Assembly: GCA_024195265.1 (NCBI GenBank)
Contig: JAJLRJ010000010.1
Span: 18,048,193 to 18,112,192, forward strand
Reading direction: 5' to 3'
Source of the DNA: Dendrophyllia cribrosa
Lineage: Eukaryota > Cnidaria > Anthozoa > Scleractinia > Dendrophylliidae
DNA length: 64,000 nucleotides
The position numbers and the translations under genes are program-made. Under the pieces are notes generated by a model that searched no databases, was not told the DNA's origin, and was given only the letters and a program-made list of their open reading frames with translations. Positions 25,201-36,523 of this stretch are shown here, piece after piece (position 1 is the stretch's first letter; the number at the start of each line of letters is the position of its first letter).

Positions 25201-28200
25201 ATGAATACTGATGACACTGTTCCTCCAAAATAGTAAAATTCCCCTTCTCTAATTTCCGAGTTATATCGCCAAATGCCACAAAATATGCAACTCAGTTGGA
25301 TATAAAGATTCTATAGAGCAAAACAAAAGTAATTGTTTGGAGATAAAGTGCAGGATTGCAAGGGTTGAAGTGGATTGCAGTTTAGATTGAAATCAATGTT
25401 GCCTTTCTTTGTTTGGCAAGCACTGTCAATCGTGGCGCTTATCTCAAACCTAAATTGGCGGGTTATAACCGCTCCGTCCATTTTGAGCCTCTTCACTTAG
25501 TTGTATTTCCTTACTTAATGTTTGCGATATGGAGAAATAAATTGTTTATTGGTGATAACATTTGAGTCATTTGATTGCTCCTGAGGTGCAATTATTGATG
25601 CAGAAACATTACGCAGCCTCGTCGTTAATATTTCGGGTATCTTCGGTATCAGTCGTCCTACTTCGTATCGTATATAATCATTTCATAAATGAATACTGTT
25701 GACTCTGTTCCACCAAAATAGTAAAATTTCCCTTCCTTAATTTCCACGTTTTATCGCCAAATGCCACAAAAGATACAACTTAGTTGGTGAAAAAGATTAT
25801 ATAGAGAAAAACAAAGTTAATTGTTTGGAGATAAAGTACAGGATTGCAAGGATTGAAGTGGATTACACTTTAGTTTGAAATCAACGTTTCCTTTCCTTGT
25901 TTGAGAAGCTCTGTCAATCGTGGCGTTTATTATAAACTAAAATGCGTGCGTTATGACCGCTCCGTCTATTTTAGGCTTCTTCACATAGTTGCATTGGCTA
26001 AGTTAATGTTTGTGAGATGGAGAAATGAATTTTATATTGGTCATAACTTTGGAGTCATTTGTTGGTTCGAAAGGTGCCATTTTTTCGCAGAAACATTACG
26101 CAGCCTCTCCGTGAGTATTTCGGGTATCTTCGCTATCAGTCGTCACACTTCGTATATACTCATTTCATACTGAATATTGGTGACACTGTTCCGCCAAAAT
26201 AGGAAAATTTCCCGTCTCTTATTTGCACGTTTTATCGCCAAATGCCGCAAAATATACAACTTAGTTGTATAAAAAAATTCTTTACAGCAAACCAAAAGTA
26301 ATCGTTTGGAGATAAAGTGCAGGATTGCAAGGATTGAAGTGGATTACAGTTTAGATTGAAATCAACGTTGCCTTTCTTTGTTTGAGAAGCACCGTCAATC
26401 GTGGCGTTCATCTCAAACTATAATGCGTGCGTTATAACCGCTTCGTCTATTTTAGGCTTCTTCACATAATTGCATTGGCTAAGTTAATGTTTGTGAGATG
26501 GAGAAATGAATTTTTTATTGGACATAACTTTCGATTCACTTGTTGGCTCGAAAGGTGCAATTATTGATGCAGGAACATCACGCAGCCCCGTCGTGAATAT
26601 CTCGGGTATTTTCGGTATTATTCGTCGTACTTCGTATATACTCATTTCATAAATGAACTTCGCTAATTTCCAAGTTATATCGCCAAATGCCACAAAAGAT
26701 ACAACTTAGTTGGATTAAAAGATTCTATAGAGAAAAACAAAGCTAATTGTTTCGAGATAAAGTGCAGGATTGGAAAGATTTAAGTGCATTACAGTTTAGA
26801 TTGAAATCAACGTTCCCTTTCTTTGTTTGAGAAGAACAGTCAATCGCGGCCCTTATCTCAAGCCAAACTGGGTGCGTTATAACCGCTCCGTCTATTTTGA
26901 GCCTCTTCGCTTAGTAGTATTTGCTTACTTCATGATTGCTATATGGAGAAATAAATTGTTTATTGGTCATAACTTTTGAGTCACTTGATTGCTCCTAAGG
27001 TGCAATTATTGTTGTAGAAACATATCGCAGACCCGTCGTGAATATTTCGGGTATCTTCGGTATCAGTCGTCGTACTTCGTATATACTAGTTTCATAATGA
27101 ATACTAATGACACTGTACCGCCAAAATAGGAAAGTTTCCTTTGACTTATTTCCACGTTTTATCGCCAAATGCCGCAAAATATATAACTTAGTTGCATAAA
27201 AAGACGCTATACAGCTAAACAAAAGTAATTGTTTGGAGTTAAAGTGCAGGACTGCAAGGACTGAAGTGGATTACAGTTTAGATTGAAATCAATGTTGCCT
27301 TTCTTTGTTTGAGAAGAACAATCAATCGTGGCGGCCTTATCTCAAGTCAAAATACGCGGGTTATAACCGCTCCGTCTATTTTGAGCCTCTTCACTTTGTT
27401 GTATTTGCTTAGTTAATGTTTGTGATATGGAGAAATAAATTGTTTATTGGTTATAAAGTTTGAGTCATTTGATGGCTCTTGAGGTGCAATTGTTGATGCA
27501 GAAACATTACGCAGCCCCGTCCTGAATATTTCGGGTATCTTCGGTATCAGTCGTCGTACTTCGTATCATATATAATCATTTCATAAATGAATACTGATGA
27601 CACTGTTCCACCAAAATAGTAAAATTCAACTTCGCTAATTTCCAAGTTATTTCGCCAAATGCCGCAAAATATGTAACTCAGTTGGATATAAAGATTCTAT
27701 AGAGCAAAACAAAAGTAATTGTTTGGAGAAAAAGTGCAGGATTGCAAGGACTGAAGTGGATTGCAGTTTCGAGTGAAATCAACGTTGCCTTTCTTTATTT
27801 CACAACCATTGTCAATCGTGGCGCTTATCTCAAGCCAATGTGCGCGGGTTATAACCGCTCCGTCTATTTTGAGCCTCTTCACTTAGTTGTATTTGCTTAG
27901 TTAATGTTTGTGATATGGATATATAAATATTTATTGGTCATACCTTTTGAGTCATTTGATGGCTCCTAACGTGCAATTATTGGTGCAGAAACATATCGCA
28001 GCCCCGTCGTGAAAATTTCGATTATCTTCGGTATCAGTCGTCGTACTTCGTATATACTCATTTCATAAATGAATACTGATCACACTGTTCCACAAAAATA
28101 GTAAAAATCCCCTTCGCCAATTTCCAGGTTATATCGCCAAATGCCACAAAACATGCAACTCAGTTGGATATAAAGATTCTATAGAGCAAAGCAAAAGTAA

Positions 28201-30245
28201 TTGTTTGGAGATAAAGTGCAGGATTGCAAGGATTGAAGTGGTTTACACTTTAGTTTAAAATCAACGTTGCCTTTCTTTGTTTGAGAAGCACTGTCAATCG
28301 TGGCGTTTATTATAAACTAAAATGCGTGCGTTATCAGTCGTCGTACTTCGTATCGTATATAATCATTTCATAAATGAATACTGATGACACTGTTCCTCCA
28401 AAATAGTAAATTTTCCCATCCATAATTTCCACGTTTTATCGCTAAATGCCACAAAAGATACAACTTAGTTGGATAAAAAGATTCTTTAGAGCAAAACAAA
28501 AGTAATTGTTTGGAGATAAAGTGCAGGATTGCAAGGATTGAAGTGGATTTCAGTTTAGATTGAAATCAACGTTAACTTTCTTCGTTTGACAAGAACTGTC
28601 AATCGTGGCGCTTAACTCAAGCCAAAATGAGCGGGTTATAACCGCTCGGTCTATTTTGAGCCTCTTCACTTAGTTGTATTTGATTGGTTAATGTTTGTGA
28701 TATGGACAAATAAATTGTTTATTTGTCATAACTTTTGAGTCATTTGATGGCTGGCTCCTTAGGTGCAATTATTGATGCAGAAACATTACGCAGCCACGTC
28801 GTGTAAATTTCGGGTATCTTTGGTATCAGTCGTCGTACTTAGTATATACTCATTTCATAAATGAATACTGATGACACTGTTCCACCAAAACAGCTAATTT
28901 CCAACTTATATCGCCAAATGCAACAAAATATGCAACTCAGTAGGATATAGGGATTCTATAGAGCAAAACAAAAGTAATTGTTTGGAGATAAAGTGCAGGA
29001 TTGCAAGGATTGAAGTGGATTGCAGTTTAGATTGAAATCAAGGTTGCCTTTGTTTCTTTGACAAGCACTGTCAATCGTGGCGCTTATCGCAAGCCAAAAT
29101 GCGCGGGTTATAACCGCTAGGTCTGTTTTGAGCCTCTTCACTTATTTATATTTGCTTACTTAATGTTTGCGATATGGAGAAATAAATTGTTTATTGGTCA
29201 TAACGTTTGAGTCATTTGATGGCTCCTGAGGTGCAATTATTGATGCAGAAACATATCGCAGCCCCGTCGTGAATATTTTGGGTATCTTCGGTATCAGTCA
29301 TCGTACTTCGTATATACTCATTTCATAAATGAATACTGATGACACTGTTCCACCAAAATAGTAAAATTCCCCTTCGCTAATTTCCAAGTTTTTTCGCCAA
29401 ATGCCACAAAAGATACAACTTAGCTGTTTAAAAAGATTCTATAGAGAAAAACAAAGCTAATTGTTTGGAGATAAAGTGCAGATTGCAAGGATTGAAGTGG
29501 ATTACACTTTAGTTTGAAATCAACGTTGCCTTTCTTTGTTTGAGAAGCACTGTCAATCGTGGCCTTTATTATAAACTAAAATGCGTGCGTTATAACCGCT
29601 CTGTCTATTTTAGTCTTCTTCACATAGTTGCATTGGCTAAGTTAATGTTTGTGAGATGGAAAAATGAATTTTTTATGGGACATAACTTTCGAGTCTTTTG
29701 TTGGCTCGAAAGGTGCAATTATTGATGCAGGAACATCACGCAGCCCCGTCGTGAATATTTCGGGTCTCTTCGGTAGCAGTCGTCGTACTTCGTATATACT
29801 CATTTCATAAATGAATACTGATGACACTGTTACACCAAAATAGTTAAATTCAACATCGCTAATTTCCAAGTTATATCACCAAATGCCACAAAATATGCAA
29901 CTCAGTTGGATATAAAGATTCTATAGAGCAAAACAAAACTAATTGTTTGGAGATAAAGTGCAGGATTGCAAGGATTGAAGTGGATTGCAGTTTAGATTGA
30001 AATCAACGTTGCCTTTCTTTGTTTGACAAACACTGTCATTCGTGGCGCTTATCTCAAGCCTAAATGCGCGGGTTATAACCGCTCCGTCTATTTTGAGCCT
30101 CTCCACTTAGTTGTATTTGCTTAGTTAATGTTTGTGATATGCAGAAATAAATTGTTTATTGGTCATAACTTTTGAGTCATTTGATGGCTCCTGAGGTGCA
30201 ATTATTGATGCAGAAACATTACGCAGCCCCGTCGTGAATATTTCG

Positions 30246-30397
30246 GGTTTACCTCGGTGTAAGAACCTGTGACTTTATCCTTTGTTTTTTACCTTTGTAG
30301 TATTGCATTCCCAGTTGACTCTATTGTTTTATGCCTTTTGTTTTCTTTGTTTTACGTCACTCGTGAATTTGACAGGTTCTTACACCGAGGATGAGCC
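30246..30397. mobile_element. 152-bp MITE in the satellite, 9-bp duplication
   Basis: Terminal repeats contain CCTCGGTGTAAGAACCTGT (30252-30270) and its complement (30372-30390). The satellite word AATATTTCG occurs on both sides (30237-30245 and 30398-30406), consistent with a 9-bp target duplication. The interior is T-rich with no transposase. Confidence 0.75.
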
Positions 30398-31753
30398 AAT
30401 ATTTCGAGTATCTTTGGTATCCGTCGTCGTACTTCGTATCGTATATAATCATTTCATAAATGAATGCTGATGACACTGTTCCATCAAAATAGTAAAATTT
30501 CCCTTCGCTAATTTCCAGGTTATATAGCCAAATGCCGCAAAAGGTACAACTTAGTTGGATAAAAAGATTCTATAGAGCAAAACAAAACTAATTGTTTGGA
30601 GAAAAAGTGCAGGATTGCAAGGATTGAAGAGGATTACATTTTAGATTGAAATCAACGTTGCCTTTCTTTGTTTGAGAAGAACAGTCAATCGCGGCCCTTA
30701 TCTCAAGCCAAAATGCGTGCGTTATAACCGCTCCGTCTATTTTGAGCCTCTTCACTTAGTTGTATTTGCTTAGTTAATGTTTGTGAATAAATTGTTTATT
30801 GGTCACAACGTTTGAGTCATTTGATGGCTCCTGAGGTGCAATTATTCATGCAGAAACATCACACAGCCCCGTCGTGAATATTTCGGGTATGTTCGGTATC
30901 AGTCTTCGTACTTCGTATTGTATATAATCATTTCATAAATGAATACTGATGACACTGTTCCACCAAAATAGTAAAATTTCCCTTCGCTAATTTCCACGTT
31001 TTATCGCCAAATGCCACAAAAGATACAACTTAGTTGGATAAAAAGATTCTATAGAGCAAAACAAAAGTAATTGTTTGAAGATTAAGTGCAGAATTGAAAG
31101 GATTGAAGTGGATTACAGTTTAGTTTCAAGTCAACTTTGCCTTTCTTTATTGGAGAAGCACTGTCAATAGTGGCGTTCATTACAACCTAACATGCCTGCG
31201 TTATAGCCGCTCCGTCTATTTTAGCCTTCTTCGCATAGTTGCATTGGCTAAGTTAATATTTGTGAGATGGAGAAATTTCTTTTTCATTGTTCATAACTTT
31301 CGAGTCATTTGTTGGCTCGAAAGGTGCAATTGTTGATGCAGAAACATTACGCAGCCTCTCCGTGGGTATTTCGGGTATCTTCGGTGTCAGTCGTCGCACT
31401 TCGTATATACTCATTTCATAATGAATACCGATGACACTGTTCCGCCAAAATAGGAAAATTTCCCACCGCTTATTTGCACGTTTTATCGCCAAATGGCGCA
31501 AAATATACAACTTAGTTGGATAAAAATATTCTATACAGCAAAACAAAAGTAATTGTTTGGAGATAAAGTGCAGGATTGCAAGGATTGAAGTGGATTACAG
31601 TTTAGATTGAAATCAACGTTCACTTTCTTTGTTTGAGAAGAACAGTCAATCGTGGCCCTTATCTCAAGACATAATGCGCGGGTTATAACCGCTCCGTCTA
31701 TTTTGAGCCTCTTCACTTAGTTGTATTTGCTTAGTTAATGTTTTTGATATTTT

Positions 31754-31940
31754 TTTGGAACAGTGTCATCAGTATTCATTTATGAAATGATTATATACGA
31801 TACGAAGTACGACGACTGATACCGAAGTTACCTGAAATATTCACGAAGGGTCTGCGTAATGTTTCTGCATCAATACTTGCACCTCAGGAGCCATCAAATG
31901 AATTAAAAGTTATGACCAATAAACAATTCATTTCTCCATA
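31754..31940. other. Inverted satellite segment within the array
   Basis: About 187 bp of monomer sequence is present in reverse complement relative to the rest of the array: GGAACAGTGTCATCAG, then GTACGACGACTGATACCGAAG, then ATGACCAATAAACAATTC. Forward-orientation monomer resumes at about 31950. Confidence 0.8.
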
Positions 31941-34900
31941 GTAACATTGTCCCTTCGCTAATTTCCACGTTATCTCGCCAAATGCCACAAAAGATACAAC
32001 TTAGTTGTATAAAAAAATTCTTTACAGCAAACCAAAAGTAATCGTTTGGAGATAAAGTGCAGGATTGCAAAGATTTAAGTGCATTGCAGTTTAGATTGAA
32101 ATCAACGTTGCCTTTCTTTGTTTGACAAGCACTGTCAATCGCGGCCCTTATCTGAAGCTAAAATGCGTGCGTTATAACCGCCCCGTCTATTTTAAGCCTC
32201 TTCACTTAGTTGTATTTGCTTAGTTAATGTTTGTAATATGGAGAAATAAATTGTTTATTGGTCAAAACTTTTGAGTCATTTGATGGCTCCTGAGGTGCAA
32301 TTATTCATGCAGAAACATCACACAGCCCCGTCGTGAATATTTCGGGTATCTTCGGTATCAGTCGTCGTACTTCGTATTGTATATAATCATTTCATAAATG
32401 AATACTGGTGACACTGTTCCACCAAAATAGTAACATTTCCCTTCGCTAATTTCCACGTTATATCGCCAAATGCCACAAAAGATACAACTTAGTTGGATAA
32501 AAAGATTCTATACAGCAAACCAAAACTAATTGTTTGGAGATAAAGTGCAGGATTAAAAGGATTGAAGTGGATTACAGTTTAGTTTCAAATCAACGTTGCC
32601 TTTCTTTGTTTGAGAAGCACTGTCAATCGTGGCGTTTATCTCAAACTATAATGCGTGCGTTATAACGGCTCCGTCTATTTTGTGCTTCTGCACATCGTTG
32701 CATTGGCTAAGTTAATGTTTTTGAGATGGAGAAATGCATTTTTTATTGGCCATAACTTTCGAGACATCTGTTGGCTCGAAACGTGCAATTATTAATGCGC
32801 GTCTCTTCGGTATCAGTCGTCGTACTTCGTATATACTCATTTCATAAATGAATACTGATGACACTGTTACACCAAAATAGTAAAATTCAACATCGATAAT
32901 TTCCAAGTTATATCGCCAAATGCCACAAAATATGCATCTCAGTTGCATGTAAAGATTTTATAGAGCAAAACAAAAGTAATTGTTTGGATATAAAGTGCAG
33001 GATTGCAAGGATTGAAGTGGATTACAGTTTAGATTGAAATCAACGTTGGCTTTCTTTGTTTGACAAGCACTGTCAATCGTGGGGCTTATCTTTAGCCTAA
33101 ATGCGCGGGTTATCACCGCTCCGTCTATTTTGAGCCTCTCCACTTAGTTGTATTTGCTTAGTTAATGTTTGTGATATGGAGAAATAAATTGTTTATTGGT
33201 CATACCTTTTGAGTCATTTGATGGCTCCTGAGGTGGAATTATTGATGCAGAAACATTACGCAGCCCCGTCGTGAATATTTCGGGTATCTTCGGTATCAGT
33301 CATTTTACTTCGAAAATACTCATTTCATAATGAATACTGATGATACTGTTCCGCCAAAATAGGAAAATTTCCCTTCGCTTATTTGCACATTTTATCATCA
33401 AATGCCGCAAAATATACAACTTAGTTGGATAAAAAGGTTCTGTACAGCAAAACAAAAGTAATTGTTTGGAGATAAAGTGTAGGATTGCAAGGATTGAAGT
33501 GTATTACACTTTAATTTCAAATCAACGTTGCCTTTCTTTGTTTGAGAAGCACTGTCAATCGTGGCGTTTATTATAAACTAAAATGCGTGCGTTATAACCG
33601 CTCTGTCTATTTTAATCTTCTTCACATAGTTGCATTAGCTAAGTTAATGTTTGTGAGATGGAGAAATGAATTTTTTATTGGACATAACTTTCGAGTCTTT
33701 TGTTGACTCGAAAGGTGCAATTATTGATGCAGAAACATCACGCAGCGCCGTCGTGAATATTTCGGGTATCTTCGGTGTCAGTCATAGTACTTCGTATCGT
33801 ATATAATTATTTCATAAATAAATACTGATGACACTGTTCCACCAAAATAGTAAAACTTCCCTTCGCTAATTTCCACGTTATATCGCCAAATGCCACAAAA
33901 GATACAACTTAGTTGGATAAAAAGATTCTATAGAGCAAAACAAAACTAATTGTTTGGAGATAAAGTTCAAGATTGCAAGGATTGAAGTGGATTGCAGTTT
34001 AGTTTGAAATCAACGTTGCCTTACTTTGTTTGACAAGCACTGTTAATCGTGGCGCTTATCTCAAGCCTAAAAGCGCGGGTTATAACCGCTCCGTCTATTT
34101 TGAGCCTCTCTACTTAGTTGTATTTGCTGATTTAATGTTTGTGATATAGAGAAATAAATTGTTTATTGGTCATAACTTTTGAGTCATTTGATGGCTCCTG
34201 AGATGCAATTATTGATGCAGAAACATTACGCAGCCCTGTCGTGAAAATTTCGGGTATCTTCGGTATCAGTCGTGATACTTCGTATCGTATATAATCATTT
34301 CATAAATGAATACTGATTACACTGTTCCACCAAAATAGTAAAATTTCCCTTCGCTAATTTCCACGTTATATAGCCAAATGCCACAAAAGATGCAACTTAG
34401 TTGGATAAAAAGATTCTATAGAGCGAAACAAAACTCATTCTTTGGAGATAAAGCGCTGGATTGCAAGGATTGAAGTGGATTACAGTTTCGATTGAAATCA
34501 ACGTTGCCTTTCTTTGTTTGAGAAGAACAGTCAATTGCGGCCCCTATCTCAAGGCAAAATGCGTGCGTTATAACCGCTCCGTCTGTTTTGAGCCTCTTCA
34601 CTTAGTTGTATTTGCTTAGTTAATGTTTGTGATATGGAGAAGTAAAGTGTTTATTGGTCATAACTTTTGAGTCACTTTATGGCTCCAGCGGTTCAATTAT
34701 TGATGTAGAAACATCACACAGCCCCGTCGTGAATATTTCGGGTATCTTCGGTATCAGTTGTCGTACTTCGTATATACTCATTTCATAAATGAATATTGAT
34801 GACACTGTTCCACCAAAATAGTAAAATTCCCCTTTGCTAATTTCCAAGTTATATCGCCAATTGCCACAAAACATGCAACTCAGTTGGATATAAAGATTCT

Positions 34901-35802
34901 ATAGAGCAAAACAAAAGTAATTGTTTGGAGATAAAGTGCAGGATTGCAAGGATTGAAGTGGATTACAGTTTAGATTGAAATCAACGTTGCCTTTCTTTGT
35001 TTGACAAGCAATGTCAATCGTGGCGCTTATCTCAAACCAAAATGCGCTGGTTATAACCGCTTCGTCTATTTTGAGCCTCTTCACTTAGTTGTATATGCTT
35101 ACTCAATGTTTGCGATATGGAGAAGTAAATTGTTTATTGGTCATAACTTTTGAGTCATTTGATGGCTCCTCAGGAGCAATTATTGATGCAGAAACATATC
35201 GCAGCCCCGTCGTGAATATTTCGGGTATCTTCGGTATCAGTCACAGTACTTCGCATATACTCATTTCATAAATGGATACTGATAACACTGTTCCACCAAA
35301 ATAGTAAAATTCCCCTTCGCTAACTTACAAGTTATATCGCCAAATGCCTCAAAGTATGCAACTCAGTTGGATATAAAGATTCTATATAGCAAAACAAAAG
35401 AAATTGTTTGGATATAAAGTGCAGGATTGCAACGATTAAAGTGGATTGCAGTTTAGATTGAAATCAACGTTGCCTTACTTCGTTTGACAAGCACGGTCAA
35501 TCGTGGCGCTTATCTCAAGCCAAAATGCGCGGTTTATTACCGCTCCGTCTATTTTGAGCCTGTTCACTTTGTTGTATTTGCTTAGTTAATGTTTGTGATA
35601 TGGAGAAATAAATTGTTTATTGGTCATAACTTTTGAGTCATTTGATTGCTCCTGAGGTGCAATTATTGATGCAGAAACATTACGCAGCCTCGTCGTGAAT
35701 ATTTCGGCTATCTTCGGTCTTCGTATCGTTTATAATCATTTTATAAATGAATACTGATGACACTGTTCCACCAAAATAGTAAAATTTCCCTTCCCTAATT
35801 TC

Positions 35803-35807
35803 CACGT
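35803..35807. repeat. Polinton target-site duplication, left copy
   Basis: CACGT directly precedes the element and reappears at 60780-60784. The uninterrupted satellite reads TTTCCACGTTTTATCGCC at this point. Polintons usually make 6-bp duplications; here five bases match and the sixth (C versus T) does not. Confidence 0.75.
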
Positions 35808-36092
35808 AGTAGTATAAGGGGTTGGGGGTTCGGGACCCCCCAAAATAAGTCCCCAAAGGCCCGAATTACCGCCCCACGGATTCATTGCCATTCATCCGTG
35901 GGGGCGGTAATTCGGGCCTTTGGGGGCTTATTTTGGGTGGTCCCGAACGCCCCAACCCCCTATACTACTCCCCTCTAGTCTGTTTTATATATGCTGGTCC
36001 GGCACGAGACCACCACCCCAGGGAGGTATTACCAATTGGAGAAATCACACCCCCTGTATATACCCACCCACATGGCAATGGCACAGCAGATC
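35808..36092. repeat. Polinton left terminal inverted repeat
   Basis: It matches the complement of 60495-60779 over 285 bp with a few differences, for example CCCCAGGGAGG versus CCCAACCCGAGG. The outer 162 bp (35808-35969) is itself self-complementary: it begins AGTAGTATAAGGGG and ends CCCCCTATACTACT. The inner 120 bp carries a TATATACCC promoter box (about 36055-36064) and the start codon of the first gene at 36072. Confidence 0.9.
36050..36066 (+). promoter_or_regulatory. Promoter box in left terminal repeat
   Basis: CCCTGTATATACCCACCC lies just upstream of the ATG at 36072. It is the terminal-repeat version of the TATATAC-type box found before nearly all genes of the element. The same sequence, inverted, precedes the polymerase gene at the other end. 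Confidence 0.65.
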
Positions 36093-36434
36093 ATGGAAAT
36101 GGAAAAATGGGGGATTACCTTATACTACAACGCGTTAAGGGGGAACGTCGTCTGGTTATACCCTTCGCAGAAGATCAGTAATCGGCCATTCCGTTTTGAA
36201 GAGTGGGACATAATGACTGAGCACATCAACATGGAAAGTAAGTACATTACTGCATGGATCCAACAGTTTTTCCACACTAGCAGGATTGCCTCTGAAAGCA
36301 AGCTTACTCTTTTCCTAGCATCAAAAGCAAGTTGTGCGGCACCACTTCTACCCAATGACCGAAACCTACCCCGTAAGAATAGGTCGCTCCGGGGGTTGCG
36401 ACGGGATAGAACTGTACTAAATATTATTCGTTAG
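36072..36434 (+). CDS. Polinton left-end protein, 120 aa, unknown function
   Basis: The start is inside the terminal repeat, so the first seven residues (MAMAQQI) are the same as those of the polymerase at the other end. After the repeat boundary the sequence is unique, with a WGITLYYNALRGNVVW segment, an aromatic-rich middle (FEEWD, WIQQFF) and a basic tail. I recognise no domain. The start is chosen for its position 6-20 bp after the promoter box; an upstream ATG at 35991 would read through the repeat and is less likely. It may be a small early protein or the remnant of a gene cut when the downstream promoter copy was created. Confidence 0.5.
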   Translation: MAMAQQIMEMEKWGITLYYNALRGNVVWLYPSQKISNRPFRFEEWDIMTEHINMESKYITAWIQQFFHTSRIASESKLTLFLASKASCAAPLLPNDRNLPRKNRSLRGLRRDRTVLNIIR

Positions 36435-36482
36435 CAAGTAGGTTATCCACGGGCTAGCACAACCCACACCGGCCTGGTATAG

Positions 36483-36523
36483 CCAATTGGAGAAATCACA
36501 CCCCCTGTATATGCCCCACCCAC
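36483..36523 (+). promoter_or_regulatory. Duplicated terminal-repeat promoter before YqaJ gene
   Basis: CCAATTGGAGAAATCACACC, then CCCTGTATATGCCCCACCCAC, directly before ATGGCAATG. This is a third copy of the inner segment of the terminal repeats (compare about 36030-36080), with one substitution in the TATA box and one inserted base. Confidence 0.75.

Larger units (their letters stand above)
18240..35807. repeat. Satellite array, monomer about 485-490 bp, left part
   Basis: About 35 tandem monomers follow the same internal order: CTGTCAATCGTGGCG, GTTATAACCGCTCCGTCTAT, GTTAATGTTTGTGA, GCAGAAACATTACGCAGCC, TATTTCGGGTATCTTCGGTA, CTGATGACACTGTTCC, TTTCCACGTTATATCGCC, AAAGTGCAGGATTGCAAGG. Spacing between equivalent points is typically 480-490 bp (for example 24823 to 25311 is 488). 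Two monomer types alternate irregularly: type A has GAGATGGAGAAATGAATTTT and GGCTCGAAAGG, and type B has GATATGGAGAAATAAATTGT and GGCTCCTGAGG. Truncated and rearranged monomers occur. Recurrent frames of 61 and 75-97 codons are products of the monomer sequence. Confidence 0.9.

Noticed and set aside
19630..34901. Recurrent 61-codon and 75-97-codon frames of similar sequence on the minus strand and 61-codon frames on the plus strand
   Set aside because: They repeat with the satellite period, many copies are broken, and frames on both strands cover the same DNA. They follow from the monomer sequence.
18240..35807. Regularly spaced repeats as a CRISPR-like array
   Set aside because: The whole monomer of about 487 bp repeats without unique spacers, and the context is animal DNA.
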